Origin: Mycobacterium asiaticum DSM 44297
Lineage (GTDB): Bacteria > Actinomycetota > Actinomycetes > Mycobacteriales > Mycobacteriaceae
Direction: 5' to 3'
Length of the DNA: 64,000 nt
NCBI RefSeq assembly: GCF_000613245.1
Contig: NZ_HG964937.1
Coordinates: 781,421-845,420, forward strand
Both the position numbers and the translations under genes were made by a program. Within the stretch, counting starts at the first letter, position 1. Every line of letters starts with the position of its first letter. Below are positions 1 to 7,769 of the stretch, one piece after another. The notes beneath the pieces are model-generated. The model was not told the origin of the DNA, ran no database searches, and saw only the letters and a program-made list of their open reading frames with translations.

Positions 1-983
1 TCGCCAGCGTGGATGTTCTCGTAGATCCCCTGCAGAATCGCTACACCTTCGGCGTAACGACTGCGCGGCAACAAGATTCGTGTCGGCGCCGCACACGCCT
101 GGCCGGCATGCATTAATGGGCCGATGCCGATCAAGCAGGCAGTAGCGAAGTCGGCATCATCGAGCACGATGGTCGCCGACTTCCCCCCGAGTTCAAGGAA
201 CAATCGCTTCATCGTGGCCGCACCCTTTTCCATGATGCGTTGACCCACTGCCGTGGATCCGGTGAATGAGATCATGTCGACCTTCGGCGAGAGGGTCAGC
301 TCCTCACCGACGAGATGATCCGAAGCTGTCACCACGTTGACGACTCCGGCTGGTATGTCGGTCTTTTCGGCGATCAATCGTCCCAACCGGGTGGCGTTGA
401 ACGGGGTATCGGGGGCGGGTTTGAGCACCACGGTGTTGCCGGTGGCGAGCGCCTGCCCGAGCTTGTTGATCGTCACCTCGAACGGAAAGTTCCACGGGAC
501 GATCGCGCCGACCACACCCACGGGCTCGTGCCACACTCGGCGGGCGGAGTTCACACCGGTCAACGACACCACCGCGTCGCCAAGATCGATTTCCCAGTCG
601 AAGGCATCAATTAACCGGGCCGGGAACTTCAACCCGTCCTCCAGGGGCGCGTCCAGCTGCGGACCATGCGTCACCGATCTCGGCGCGCCGACTTCGAGGA
701 TGAGTTCTTCGCGCAGTTCTTCCAACTCGCTGTGAATGGCGTCGTGCAGTTGCAGAAGGCAGCGCTTCCGCAGCGCCCGATTGGTCGACCAGTCGGTCTC
801 GTCGAACGATCGCCGCGCCGCATCGATCGCACGATTCATATCGGCTTTGGACGCATCCGCAACCTCACCGAGCACGTCCTCATTGGCGGGATTGATGTTG
901 GCGAACGTGCCTGACTCACCGTCGACGAGCTCGCCATCGATCATCATCCTCGACTCGAACGTGACCGTCGTTGCCTCAGTCAT
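1..983 (-). CDS. aldehyde dehydrogenase, C-terminus cut by window edge
   Basis: NAD(P)-dependent aldehyde dehydrogenase, expected to oxidise an aldehyde to its acid in the cytosol. About 327 N-terminal residues are visible. They include the FTGSTAVG cofactor loop, the LELGGKSAT segment with the general-base Glu and the HAGQACAAP segment with the catalytic Cys. The ATG at 983 follows a GAAGGAAGGTGG ribosome site. It overlaps the end of the upstream SDR by 8 nt (ATGACTGA), so the two are probably translationally coupled. It is the fourth gene of the operon read from 4244, and would take the aldehyde made by an alcohol dehydrogenase of the cluster. The substrate is unknown. Confidence 0.93.
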   Translation of the reverse strand, partial: MTEATTVTFESRMMIDGELVDGESGTFANINPANEDVLGEVADASKADMNRAIDAARRSFDETDWSTNRALRKRCLLQLHDAIHSELEELREELILEVGAPRSVTHGPQLDAPLEDGLKFPARLIDAFDWEIDLGDAVVSLTGVNSARRVWHEPVGVVGAIVPWNFPFEVTINKLGQALATGNTVVLKPAPDTPFNATRLGRLIAEKTDIPAGVVNVVTASDHLVGEELTLSPKVDMISFTGSTAVGQRIMEKGAATMKRLFLELGGKSATIVLDDADFATACLIGIGPLMHAGQACAAPTRILLPRSRYAEGVAILQGIYENIHAG

Positions 984-1989
984 CGCTTCCACCTTCCTTT
1001 CGTACAGACTGTTTCCGCGAAAATCGCATCGCTAGCGACGCCGACTGAGTAAGGATCCGCTGCGGGAGCACTTTGGCGGCAGCGACCATCACGCGCTGCG
1101 TAGTTGTCAGCGGATATGCTCCGTCGCGCATGGAGCCGAAGCGAGGAATTCCGAGGACAATCCGCGACATGTGGTGCATTCCGGAAGCAGGGAGCAGCCT
1201 GTTGAAGGTCAGCAACATCAACGCGTCGGGGCCGACGCCATGACGGCGGAAGGCGCCGTGGTCGGCCAGTGCCTTCACCAATCCATCGGTGAAATGCTCG
1301 GGGGAGCGAGCGAACTTGATCGCGTACCGGCCGCGCCTGTTCATCGTCTGATGGTGACGCGCGTAAGGACCGGTGAAGTCACGATCGTCGGTGGTGCCTG
1401 CGTCCGTGATGATTTCAGTGTCATAGGTACCGGTGACCAGAACCGTCACACCGATCCCGAAGGGCGCTACCTCGAATGCGAGCGATTCACCCCACCGTTC
1501 CATCGCTCCCTTACTGGCCGAGTACGGTCCCGTGGCTGGCTGGCCGCGCACGCCCGCCGCACTGCTGACAAGCACGACGCGGCCCCGCCCCGCCGTCCGC
1601 ATCGACGGCAGTAGCGCCTTGGTCAGAGCAACAGGTGCGATTACATGGGTGGTGAACATCTTCTGCCACAACGCTGTGTCAGTTTCTTCGACCATGCCGG
1701 CTGCCGATATTCCGGCGTTGTGCACGATCGCGTCCGGTGCGCCAATACGTTCTTCGATCACCTTGGCAGCCGCTGAAATTGACGCCGCATCCATCAAATC
1801 GAGTTGGACACCGAGGAGCCGATCGTCGTCTTCGGCCGCGCCCGTCGCTTCCCGCAACTGCGCCATCCCCCGCTCGGGCGTCCGCATTGCGGCGACCACC
1901 TGCCATCCCTCGCGGTAGAGGCGTACTGCCGAGGCGAAGCCGAGCCCGCGCGAGGCACCCGTGATAACGACGCTACGACGATCAACCAC
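976..1989 (-). CDS. SDR family NAD(P)-dependent oxidoreductase
   Basis: Short-chain dehydrogenase/reductase of 337 residues. The N-terminal TGASRGLG cofactor motif, the NAG motif near residue 90, a catalytic Ser in VLVSSAAG and the YSASK Tyr-Lys pair are all present. The frame is open to 2217, but the upstream part is unlike an SDR. The GTG at 1989 begins immediately before the first beta strand and overlaps the stop of the AveC-like gene (GTGGTTGA), so this start was chosen. The C-terminal extension of about 80 residues beyond the core is longer than in classical 250-residue SDRs. It probably oxidises or reduces an alcohol/ketone on the operon's substrate. Confidence 0.9.
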   Translation of the reverse strand: MVDRRSVVITGASRGLGFASAVRLYREGWQVVAAMRTPERGMAQLREATGAAEDDDRLLGVQLDLMDAASISAAAKVIEERIGAPDAIVHNAGISAAGMVEETDTALWQKMFTTHVIAPVALTKALLPSMRTAGRGRVVLVSSAAGVRGQPATGPYSASKGAMERWGESLAFEVAPFGIGVTVLVTGTYDTEIITDAGTTDDRDFTGPYARHHQTMNRRGRYAIKFARSPEHFTDGLVKALADHGAFRRHGVGPDALMLLTFNRLLPASGMHHMSRIVLGIPRFGSMRDGAYPLTTTQRVMVAAAKVLPQRILTQSASLAMRFSRKQSVRKEGGSDD

Positions 1990-3127
1990 TGGAGCCCTGC
2001 GTCGCGCACCGATTGCTCTTGGAGCCCAACTGCACGTCAGGGCGACCATCGGGCAGGGCGTACTGCCAGGTGGACCACTTACCCACCGAGTAGGGCCCTT
2101 TGGCTCCGTTCTCCTCGTAATAACCTTGCGGGTCAAAGACCTTGGCTTCCGGATATGGCCATGGACACGCAACCGACGTCGCGGCACCGCTGGCCTTGAT
2201 TGCCCAGAACCAAGCACCGTAGGCGAAGTACGAGATGTTGATGATCACAAACATCACCAAGAAGGTGCCCAGCACGGGCCTCGTCGGGAACAGCTTGGCC
2301 TTCGCAGCCAGCTTCTCTGCCACCGACTTTCCCGTGTCATCGCGGTAGACCAGTATCGCCGCCGGGATCATCACGAAGGTCACACTGAACGACTCCCATA
2401 TCAGTGGGAACTGCAACGTTGTTCCGGTAAAGATCGACCCGAACGGGATAACTTGCGAATAGATGTAGAGACCGGTCGCGATGGAACCGACTTCCAGGAT
2501 TGCGTCGAATACGAATCCGATGACGAGTACTAAACCGCCCAAGCTGACTAGCGGGTGCCGGCTGACGAAAGCATCGGGACTGCGCTTGGCCTGCAACTTG
2601 CGCAGCACCCACACCGCCACGAAGTAAGGACCGAAATAGAATGTCACGTAACCGAATACAATGAATGGTTCCACCGTCGGTGACATCATGATCAGAATCC
2701 AGGACTCCGGCCAGTGTAGGAGGTCCGGGTTGTACACGGCGTAGGGCGCCCAGTTCATGATGGGGTCCTGCCACACAATCAATGTGGTGACCAAGAACAT
2801 CAGCATCACTGGGCTGCCGGGGTTTCGACGCCACCCGATGATGAAGACGACTACCAGGACCGTGAGCATCAGCACGACACCGACTTCGATGGCATCCATC
2901 CAGCCGGTGAATCCGAAGAGGTACTTGACGGGTCGCGGCCTCCCGACGGTGTTCGGGTTGGCCACTCGCGGATCGAGTTCCGTGCGGGAAACCGCAATGA
3001 ACAACCCGACGAACGCGAGCAGGCCGATACCGGCCAGCCATGCACCTAGGTTGCCACTGCGTGACCGCCCCGCAGGGGACTGCTCCTCGGCGCTAACTAG
3101 GCGCGACGTGGCTTCTTCGGTACTCAT
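1982..3127 (-). CDS. AveC-like (spirocyclase family) membrane protein
   Basis: Integral membrane protein of 381 residues with about seven hydrophobic segments. It has polar conserved-looking stretches rich in Trp, Tyr and Pro: WQDPIMNWAPYAVYN near residue 120 and a C-terminal CPWPYPEAK to YSVGKWSTWQ region. I recognise the overall pattern as the AveC family, named after a Streptomyces avermectin spiroketal-forming and tailoring protein. Mycobacterial members have no assigned reaction. The ATG at 3127 is preceded by CAGGAGTAATCCC and lies 4 nt after the binding-protein gene; the open frame before it is not protein-like. Family assignment is by pattern only and the function is open. Confidence 0.72.
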   Translation of the reverse strand: MSTEEATSRLVSAEEQSPAGRSRSGNLGAWLAGIGLLAFVGLFIAVSRTELDPRVANPNTVGRPRPVKYLFGFTGWMDAIEVGVVLMLTVLVVVFIIGWRRNPGSPVMLMFLVTTLIVWQDPIMNWAPYAVYNPDLLHWPESWILIMMSPTVEPFIVFGYVTFYFGPYFVAVWVLRKLQAKRSPDAFVSRHPLVSLGGLVLVIGFVFDAILEVGSIATGLYIYSQVIPFGSIFTGTTLQFPLIWESFSVTFVMIPAAILVYRDDTGKSVAEKLAAKAKLFPTRPVLGTFLVMFVIINISYFAYGAWFWAIKASGAATSVACPWPYPEAKVFDPQGYYEENGAKGPYSVGKWSTWQYALPDGRPDVQLGSKSNRCATQGSSG

Positions 3128-3131
3128 GGGA

Positions 3132-4244
3132 TTACTCCTGACCAAATCGGTCGACAAGATGCGAGTTGACGCCGTCGGCGTCCAATGTGCGGGCGACGAG
3201 GTAGCCTGCGCCCATCCAGGCCCGCCTGGTCCATTTGCCGAATGAGACCCGCGTACCGGGCGCACCCGAGGCCGCAGGCATCATCTTCACTCGTTCGAGC
3301 GCCTCTTTGACTCCACGCGGACTCAGCGGATGGGCATCGGCGAACGCGCGCACGAGGGTTGAGGCGACGTCGTGGTTGACCACGGAAACGCAATATTCGG
3401 GACGGTTGCCATGCTTTGCCTCGTAGCGGTCGAGGAACTCCTGCCCAAGTTGGTTGGCTTCGTCATATTGATCGACGCCGACCCAGCCCATGAACGCCTG
3501 CCACATCACCGGATTGATCCAAGCGTTCTGCCAGGCGGTGGTCGAGAAGCGCGGCGGATCCCAGTCAACAGCTTCCAGCGCCGGATTGATGAAAACGATG
3601 CCGAAGCCAAAACCGAAGTGGACGATCGCCTCGGCCCGCGCCTCATAAAGGGAACCGACCGCGGCATGAATGTCTTGCGCTGTCTGCGCAATCGGTGCCT
3701 CAGCAACAATCCGCAGACCTTTGCGCACGCATGCGCGCCGGAAATTGCCCAGATACGTCTCGCCGATCAGGTTCTGCTCGACCAAGACACCGACTGAGGT
3801 TAACCCTCTCTTGGCGATGAGGTCAGCAAGGAAGATGGGCTCATCGGTCATCGAGCCTTGAGGGAATGAAAAAGTCCACTCACCAAGCCAGTCGTCAGTC
3901 CCGGTGACGCTGATCGCCGGCACCTTGAAACGCTCCTCGATCGCCTCACGCATCGGCACTACGTTGTCAGTAATGTTGGGGCCGAACACAACTAGGCAAC
4001 CCTCATCGACGAGTTCGGCGTAGGCATCGATCACTGCTTTGACTGTCCCTTTGGGTAGGCCCTCGACCTCCTTATAGATCACCTCTACGGGCCGATCCAG
4101 CAGCCCTTTCTCAAGGGCGTCTTCGAACACGAGGTCTAAGGACTGGACAAACGAATCCAGCAACTCCTTTGGAAAATCCGCAGCAAGCGTGAAGTCCATC
4201 AGATATCCGACTTTGATCGGATGCGCTCTGCTCTCGTAGGACAC
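3132..4244 (-). CDS. periplasmic-binding-protein-like ligand-binding protein without signal peptide
   Basis: Protein of 370 residues resembling the substrate-binding component of branched-chain amino acid ABC transporters (type I fold): KVGYLMDFT at the N-terminus, GPNITDNVVPMREAIEE near residue 90, VPAISVTGTDD, and a second lobe starting near SVGVLVEQNLIG. There is no signal peptide or lipobox, and no ABC permease or ATPase gene is nearby. It is therefore more likely a cytosolic ligand-binding protein, comparable in design to AmiC-type sensors, than a transporter part. It is first in the operon with the AveC-like protein, SDR and aldehyde dehydrogenase, directly behind the 4278 operator. Its ligand is unknown. 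Confidence 0.75.
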   Translation of the reverse strand: MSYESRAHPIKVGYLMDFTLAADFPKELLDSFVQSLDLVFEDALEKGLLDRPVEVIYKEVEGLPKGTVKAVIDAYAELVDEGCLVVFGPNITDNVVPMREAIEERFKVPAISVTGTDDWLGEWTFSFPQGSMTDEPIFLADLIAKRGLTSVGVLVEQNLIGETYLGNFRRACVRKGLRIVAEAPIAQTAQDIHAAVGSLYEARAEAIVHFGFGFGIVFINPALEAVDWDPPRFSTTAWQNAWINPVMWQAFMGWVGVDQYDEANQLGQEFLDRYEAKHGNRPEYCVSVVNHDVASTLVRAFADAHPLSPRGVKEALERVKMMPAASGAPGTRVSFGKWTRRAWMGAGYLVARTLDADGVNSHLVDRFGQE

Positions 4245-4277
4245 GTCACCTCCACCGGTTCCGTCGCAGATGCAGAC

Positions 4278-4308
4278 GAGAATAGTATTCTCTTCTGACG
4301 AAAGTCAA
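4278..4308 (-). promoter_or_regulatory. promoter and TetR-type operator of the 4244 operon
   Basis: The palindrome GAGAAT-AGT-ATTCTC (4278-4292) has perfect 6-bp arms. On the minus strand TTGACT (4303-4308) and TATTCT (4279-4284) form a -35/-10 pair with an 18-nt spacer, so the palindrome covers the -10. The same arrangement with the same spacer occurs at 17020-17050. A repressor bound here would block polymerase. The likely regulator is the TetR protein at 20231-20935. Confidence 0.7.
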
Positions 4309-4320
4309 CGTTGTCGGTTA

Positions 4321-4350
4321 TTGACAACCTTGATGTGACTGGAGCAGGAT
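4321..4350 (+). promoter_or_regulatory. possible plus-strand promoter facing the P450 unit
   Basis: TTGACA (4321-4326) is followed after 18 nt by CAGGATTCAG. The equivalent divergent region at 17063 has TTGACA, 18 nt, then CAGCATTCAG. This conservation suggests a plus-strand start point. The stretch 4351-4489 holds no gene that I can support. It contains a GC-rich inverted repeat (CCGCCGC 4436-4442, GCGGCGG 4458-4464) that a transcript would fold before reaching the P450 promoter. Confidence 0.4.
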
Positions 4351-4489
4351 TCAGGCTTAACCCTCTCGTCAAGGGAGGTGTGCATCACAAGACGCCGCAT
4401 GCCGTCTCACGAAAAGCGGATCTGCGGGACTGGCTCCGCCGCAGCGGTTTTGGTTCCGCGGCGGGGCGGGCCGCGATGAACTGGGAGAT

Positions 4490-4532
4490 TTATCGAGTGC
4501 GACTTGACTCGCGGCGGGCAAAGACCTACTGT
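4490..4532 (+). promoter_or_regulatory. P450 promoter with TTATCGAGT-N3-ACTTGAC box
   Basis: The box TTATCGAGTGCGACTTGAC (4490-4508) overlaps a -35 TTGACT (4504-4509), followed by a 17-nt spacer and TACTGT (4527-4532). The same box, spacer and -10 occur before the paralogous P450 at 27098-27140, and a third box lies at 26256-26274 on the minus strand. The core has the imperfect dyad CGAGT-N3-ACTTG. The transcript would have a leader of about 180 nt before the P450 start. Part of that leader (GAGGGCCGGCGC and surroundings) is also conserved at the second locus. Confidence 0.65.
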
Positions 4533-4715
4533 GCTGGCTACGCCGGCTTGGCCTATGCGAGGGAATATCGAGGGCCGGCGCGAATGCGCGTGGACGGCAC
4601 TGCCGGTGTGGTGCAGTTGCGGTGTCGACGGGCCTCTCCGGGGATACGTCCGTCCGGGTTGCCCAGTGGCGTCGAACGAGGTCGGCGGCCCTCTGCGGGG
4701 CGGGAGGGACTGGTC

Positions 4716-5933
4716 ATGGGGCAAAAGTCACCCGGGGAGCATGCGCGCAACCTCGATCTTCGTCACGAGGACTTCAACGACCCGGCGCTTCTGTATGAGG
4801 TCTACGAGGTGATGCGCGAGCGAGCGCCGTTTACTCATCAGGACTCTCCGTTCGTGGGCCCGACGCCGGGAGGTGCGTGGGTCGCCACCCGCTACAACGA
4901 TTGTTACGAGATCGCACGGAATTGGCAGAGTTTCTCCAGCAAACCATTGACGATGGATGGCTCGTTAATGTGGTTCGGCGACATCGTGATCACTATCGAT
5001 CCGCCACGCCAGCAGCAGCTGCGGAAGTTCTTGAATCCGTACTTTTCACCGGGCCGGATGAAGCAGTTGGAGCCTCAGGTGCGTGCGGTCACCGATGGGT
5101 TGATCGACGAGTTCGTCGAGGAGGGTCGTGGCGACCTCGCCAACGTCGCGTGGCAGCAACCCGGGATCGTGTTTTTTCGATATCTGCTCGGCATGCCGGT
5201 GGAGGACGTGTCGATTTATATCGAGACGACTGACATCGCGGTCAATGGTGAGACCGAAGACATCCGCAACGCGTCGATGACCAATCTGTATCTGCGGGTG
5301 CGCGAAGAGATCGACAAACGTCGCGACGAACCACCGCGGGACGACCTGATCGATGTGTTGCTCTCCGTCGAGATCGACGGGGAGAAACTCAGGTTCGACG
5401 ACGTCGTCGCCAATGTCATGCTCTTGGTACAAGCGGGACTGGAAACAACGTCCAGCGCAATGTCATTCGCCTTTCACTACCTCGGCACTAAGGCAACCGA
5501 CCGCGATCGGCTGGTTAGCGACCCCGATTTGATCCCCACCGCAATCGAAGAGTTCATCCGTTACGCCGGTTCGATCCACGGACTGAATCGCTCCGTCACA
5601 GAGGAGGTCGAACTCAGCGGCCATCAGTTCTGTCCTGGGCAGACCGTCGTGGTGAACTATGCCGCCGCCAACCGCGACCCGCGCGAGTTCGACCAACCAA
5701 ACAACTGCATCCTGGACCGGCAAGCGAACCGCCACCTCGGGTTCGGCGCCGGCGTACATCGCTGCCTGGGCTCGAATCTGGCGCGGCTCGAATTTCGGGT
5801 CGGCATCGAACAGGTTCTCAAGCGCCTCCCTGATTACACCATCGCACCCGAACTACCAGTCGACTTTCACGGCAACTCGGTCACACGCGGCTACCGCGCC
5901 CTGCCCGTCGTATTCACTCCGAGAAAAAGATGA
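4716..5933 (+). CDS. cytochrome P450
   Basis: Soluble bacterial P450 monooxygenase of 405 residues. The I-helix oxygen-binding motif AGLETT is at about 240-245, the K-helix ExxR at 279-282, and the haem loop FGAGVHRCLG carries the Cys ligand near 350. The ATG at 4716 has CGGGAGGGA upstream and aligns with the start of its paralogue at 27291; the frame open back to 4311 is leader, not protein. By eye about three quarters of residues match the 27291 protein. It would hydroxylate the cluster's substrate using electrons from a ferredoxin, and none is adjacent. Four genes for membrane peptides and proteins follow on the same strand. Confidence 0.95.
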   Translation: MGQKSPGEHARNLDLRHEDFNDPALLYEVYEVMRERAPFTHQDSPFVGPTPGGAWVATRYNDCYEIARNWQSFSSKPLTMDGSLMWFGDIVITIDPPRQQQLRKFLNPYFSPGRMKQLEPQVRAVTDGLIDEFVEEGRGDLANVAWQQPGIVFFRYLLGMPVEDVSIYIETTDIAVNGETEDIRNASMTNLYLRVREEIDKRRDEPPRDDLIDVLLSVEIDGEKLRFDDVVANVMLLVQAGLETTSSAMSFAFHYLGTKATDRDRLVSDPDLIPTAIEEFIRYAGSIHGLNRSVTEEVELSGHQFCPGQTVVVNYAAANRDPREFDQPNNCILDRQANRHLGFGAGVHRCLGSNLARLEFRVGIEQVLKRLPDYTIAPELPVDFHGNSVTRGYRALPVVFTPRKR

Positions 5934-5996
5934 CCCGGGAAACGGCGCATTGCGTCATCACGTGCCGCGGCATTGGAACATGAGAGAAGGTCGAGC

Positions 5997-6104
5997 ATGT
6001 TGGCTTGGATCTGGGAGATCGCGCGATACGTTTTCGCCTGGGGCGGAGTCGTTTTGGTTATTTGGTTCTGGTATTGGATCTTCGCCAACATTGGCACCTT
6101 TTGA
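5997..6104 (+). CDS. small membrane peptide, 35 residues
   Basis: A short frame reads MLAWIWEIARY, then one hydrophobic helix rich in Trp and Phe, and ends NIGTF. An AGAAGG site lies 7 nt before the ATG. It lies 63 nt downstream of the P450 stop and is followed by a second short membrane peptide and two larger membrane proteins on the same strand. Short Trp-rich single-helix peptides in such positions are often subunits or stabilisers of membrane complexes. No family was recognised. Confidence 0.6.
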   Translation: MLAWIWEIARYVFAWGGVVLVIWFWYWIFANIGTF

Positions 6105-6227
6105 CCAACCGCCGCACAGAGATTCGGAGCCGGCGCTCGTGTCGGAGATCTCGCGCGGGATACATGAGACCGCTGGCGCCGGTCTGAGCATATCGAACAC
6201 AACCGGCATCCCCCGAAGGAGGATTTC

Positions 6228-6359
6228 ATGGTCGACCGGCAGGAACGACAGCGGAAGAAGGCGTTGATCATTTTCCAGCTGGTGATTTACGGCTACCTGG
6301 CGTTGATGTTCGGCATCCAGCTCTACATGTCCTTCGCGCGGGGGTGGTGGGACCTGTGA
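6228..6359 (+). CDS. small membrane peptide, 43 residues
   Basis: The frame begins MVDRQERQRKKALIIF, a strongly basic N-terminus followed by a single hydrophobic helix, and ends RGWWDL. A near-perfect ribosome site, GAAGGAGG, lies about 6 nt before the ATG at 6228. Its stop overlaps the GTG of the next gene (GTGA), so the two are probably translated together. The gap before it (6105-6227) contains a long-loop inverted repeat, CCGGCGC to GCGCCGG, that may fold in the mRNA. Function is unknown. Confidence 0.65.
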   Translation: MVDRQERQRKKALIIFQLVIYGYLALMFGIQLYMSFARGWWDL

Positions 6360-7096
6360 ATCTGCCTCTCATCGAACGTCTTTCACGGTCGAAATCATCG
6401 GCGGTGAGCGGATTAGACCCAGCCAGCTCACGCAGCCTTGATGAACACGACGAGGAGTCGCGGGTCGCGCAGCGCCGTGCCGATAAATGGATGATCATCG
6501 GTGCCGGGCTCATGGGCTGTTGGGCACCCGGCATCTTCGGCTTTCCGATCTTCATGCGGGGCATCTATTTACAGCGCCAGGCCGCCCGCGCGGGACTGTC
6601 CATGCGCCCCATGATCGTGACTCTGATCGGCTACCTGGTGATGATCGACGGGATGCTCAACACCCTCGGCTGGGGCTTGGACTGGATTGCCAATCACACG
6701 CTCATCAACCGCGTGCTCACCGCCGGCTGGGGTTATCTATTTGACGGCGGCTACTTCTGGCACTACAACGAGCTGTGGCTCGGCGGCGCCGGCGGACCGG
6801 GCGAGAAGTCGTTTGTGTTCGGCTTCATCTTGACCGTGTTCGCTATGCGCGTGTCGGCCGCGATCGGCTTCTTGCAAATGAAGCGGTGGGGCCATCAGTG
6901 GATGATCATCACCTGCTGGATGGGCGTCGTGATCTGGGTGACCTACGTATTCAACATGACGTTGTACGCCGACGTTCGATACGCAGGAACCATCTTCCCA
7001 GTGGTGGGCTGGTGGGCTTTCGACATCTTCTACATCACCCCGTTCCTGGCTATTCCTTACTTGCACACCGTCAATCGCGAAATCTTCTCCGACTAA
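6356..7096 (+). CDS. multi-pass membrane protein of unknown function
   Basis: Protein of 246 residues with a cytosolic-looking polar N-terminus of about 45 residues, then about five hydrophobic segments. The loops are rich in Trp, His and Tyr, for example GGYFWHYNELWLGG near residue 125. The GTG at 6356 overlaps the stop of the 43-residue peptide by 4 nt and gives the tightest operon packing, so it was chosen over the upstream GTG at 6344. The aromatic and His-rich loops resemble membrane redox or lipid-modifying proteins in style, but no family was recognised. It probably forms a complex with its small neighbours. Confidence 0.75.
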   Translation: MNLPLIERLSRSKSSAVSGLDPASSRSLDEHDEESRVAQRRADKWMIIGAGLMGCWAPGIFGFPIFMRGIYLQRQAARAGLSMRPMIVTLIGYLVMIDGMLNTLGWGLDWIANHTLINRVLTAGWGYLFDGGYFWHYNELWLGGAGGPGEKSFVFGFILTVFAMRVSAAIGFLQMKRWGHQWMIITCWMGVVIWVTYVFNMTLYADVRYAGTIFPVVGWWAFDIFYITPFLAIPYLHTVNREIFSD

Positions 7097-7117
7097 GAGG
7101 GCCTCGAGGAGCATGAA

Positions 7118-7549
7118 ATGACCACTCCAGCGTCTACCGAGACGAAGGACCCCGCTGACGACCTGCCTCCCGGCACGACGCCGTACTACGCGCGGATGCA
7201 CAAATGGATCAAACGTGCCGTTCTCGTGTGCCTGATCGCCCTCGTCATCGAAGGCGCCTTCACGCTTCCGTTCATGGCGGTTTACTACGGCTACCCGACT
7301 TTGAGCCTCACCGAGATCTGCAGCGAGCTCCTCAAGGTCCGGTATTCCGACGACACCCTGGAGTGCAAAGTCCCCTACCCGATGTTCGACGCGCCTGAGG
7401 GCGCTGCGCCCAAGCAGACCGCGCAAGATGTCTGGGGCATACAGCCGGTGCCGAAGTACAAACGTATCGGTTTCCGTGAACTGGTTCGGATCCACCAAGA
7501 GCGGGAGGCGCGCAAAGGGGCCCATGTACACGGCGCTTCTGCGCCGTGA
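7118..7549 (+). CDS. single-pass membrane protein of unknown function
   Basis: Protein of 143 residues: a 30-residue polar N-terminus, one hydrophobic helix at about 30-52, then an external or cytosolic domain with two Cys (EICSELL and LECKVPYP) that could pair if outside the membrane. CGAGGAG lies 7 nt before the ATG. It is last in the unit P450, peptide, peptide, membrane protein, membrane protein. No family was recognised. The conserved order suggests it works with the 246-residue protein. Confidence 0.7.
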   Translation: MTTPASTETKDPADDLPPGTTPYYARMHKWIKRAVLVCLIALVIEGAFTLPFMAVYYGYPTLSLTEICSELLKVRYSDDTLECKVPYPMFDAPEGAAPKQTAQDVWGIQPVPKYKRIGFRELVRIHQEREARKGAHVHGASAP

Positions 7550-7656
7550 TGTTCCGCGTCGTTGGAGAGTTCGACTGCTGGCAGCTGAGAGGTTGAGCAG
7601 CTGTCTTGTCAGGCTCTGAATGTCACTCGCCAGAAGGGGATTCGGCCGTCGCTGGT

Positions 7657-7687
7657 AAAGCATCACGTGGCCGGCGCGACGTGCTTT
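7657..7687 (+). terminator. possible terminator hairpin
   Basis: AAAGCATCACGT (7657-7668) can pair with ACGTGCTTT (7679-7687) across a GC-rich loop, leaving a small bulge, shortly after the 7118-7549 gene. The U tract is short, as is usual for mycobacterial intrinsic terminators. The rest of 7550-7769 shows nothing else that I can name. Confidence 0.3.
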
Positions 7688-7769
7688 CTCCCGATCATGC
7701 TGGACTGATGTTGGACAGCCAGGACCGAATCGGCCCCAAAACACCGACGCACCATCGGAAAGGAAACCT

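Noticed and set aside
1990..2217. N-terminal extension of the SDR frame
   Set aside because: It overlaps the AveC-like gene and lacks any SDR similarity; the GTG at 1989 fits coupling and the first beta strand.
4311..4715. Extension of the first P450 frame to 4311
   Set aside because: It would contain the promoter found in both paralogues, and the second P450 has no such extension.
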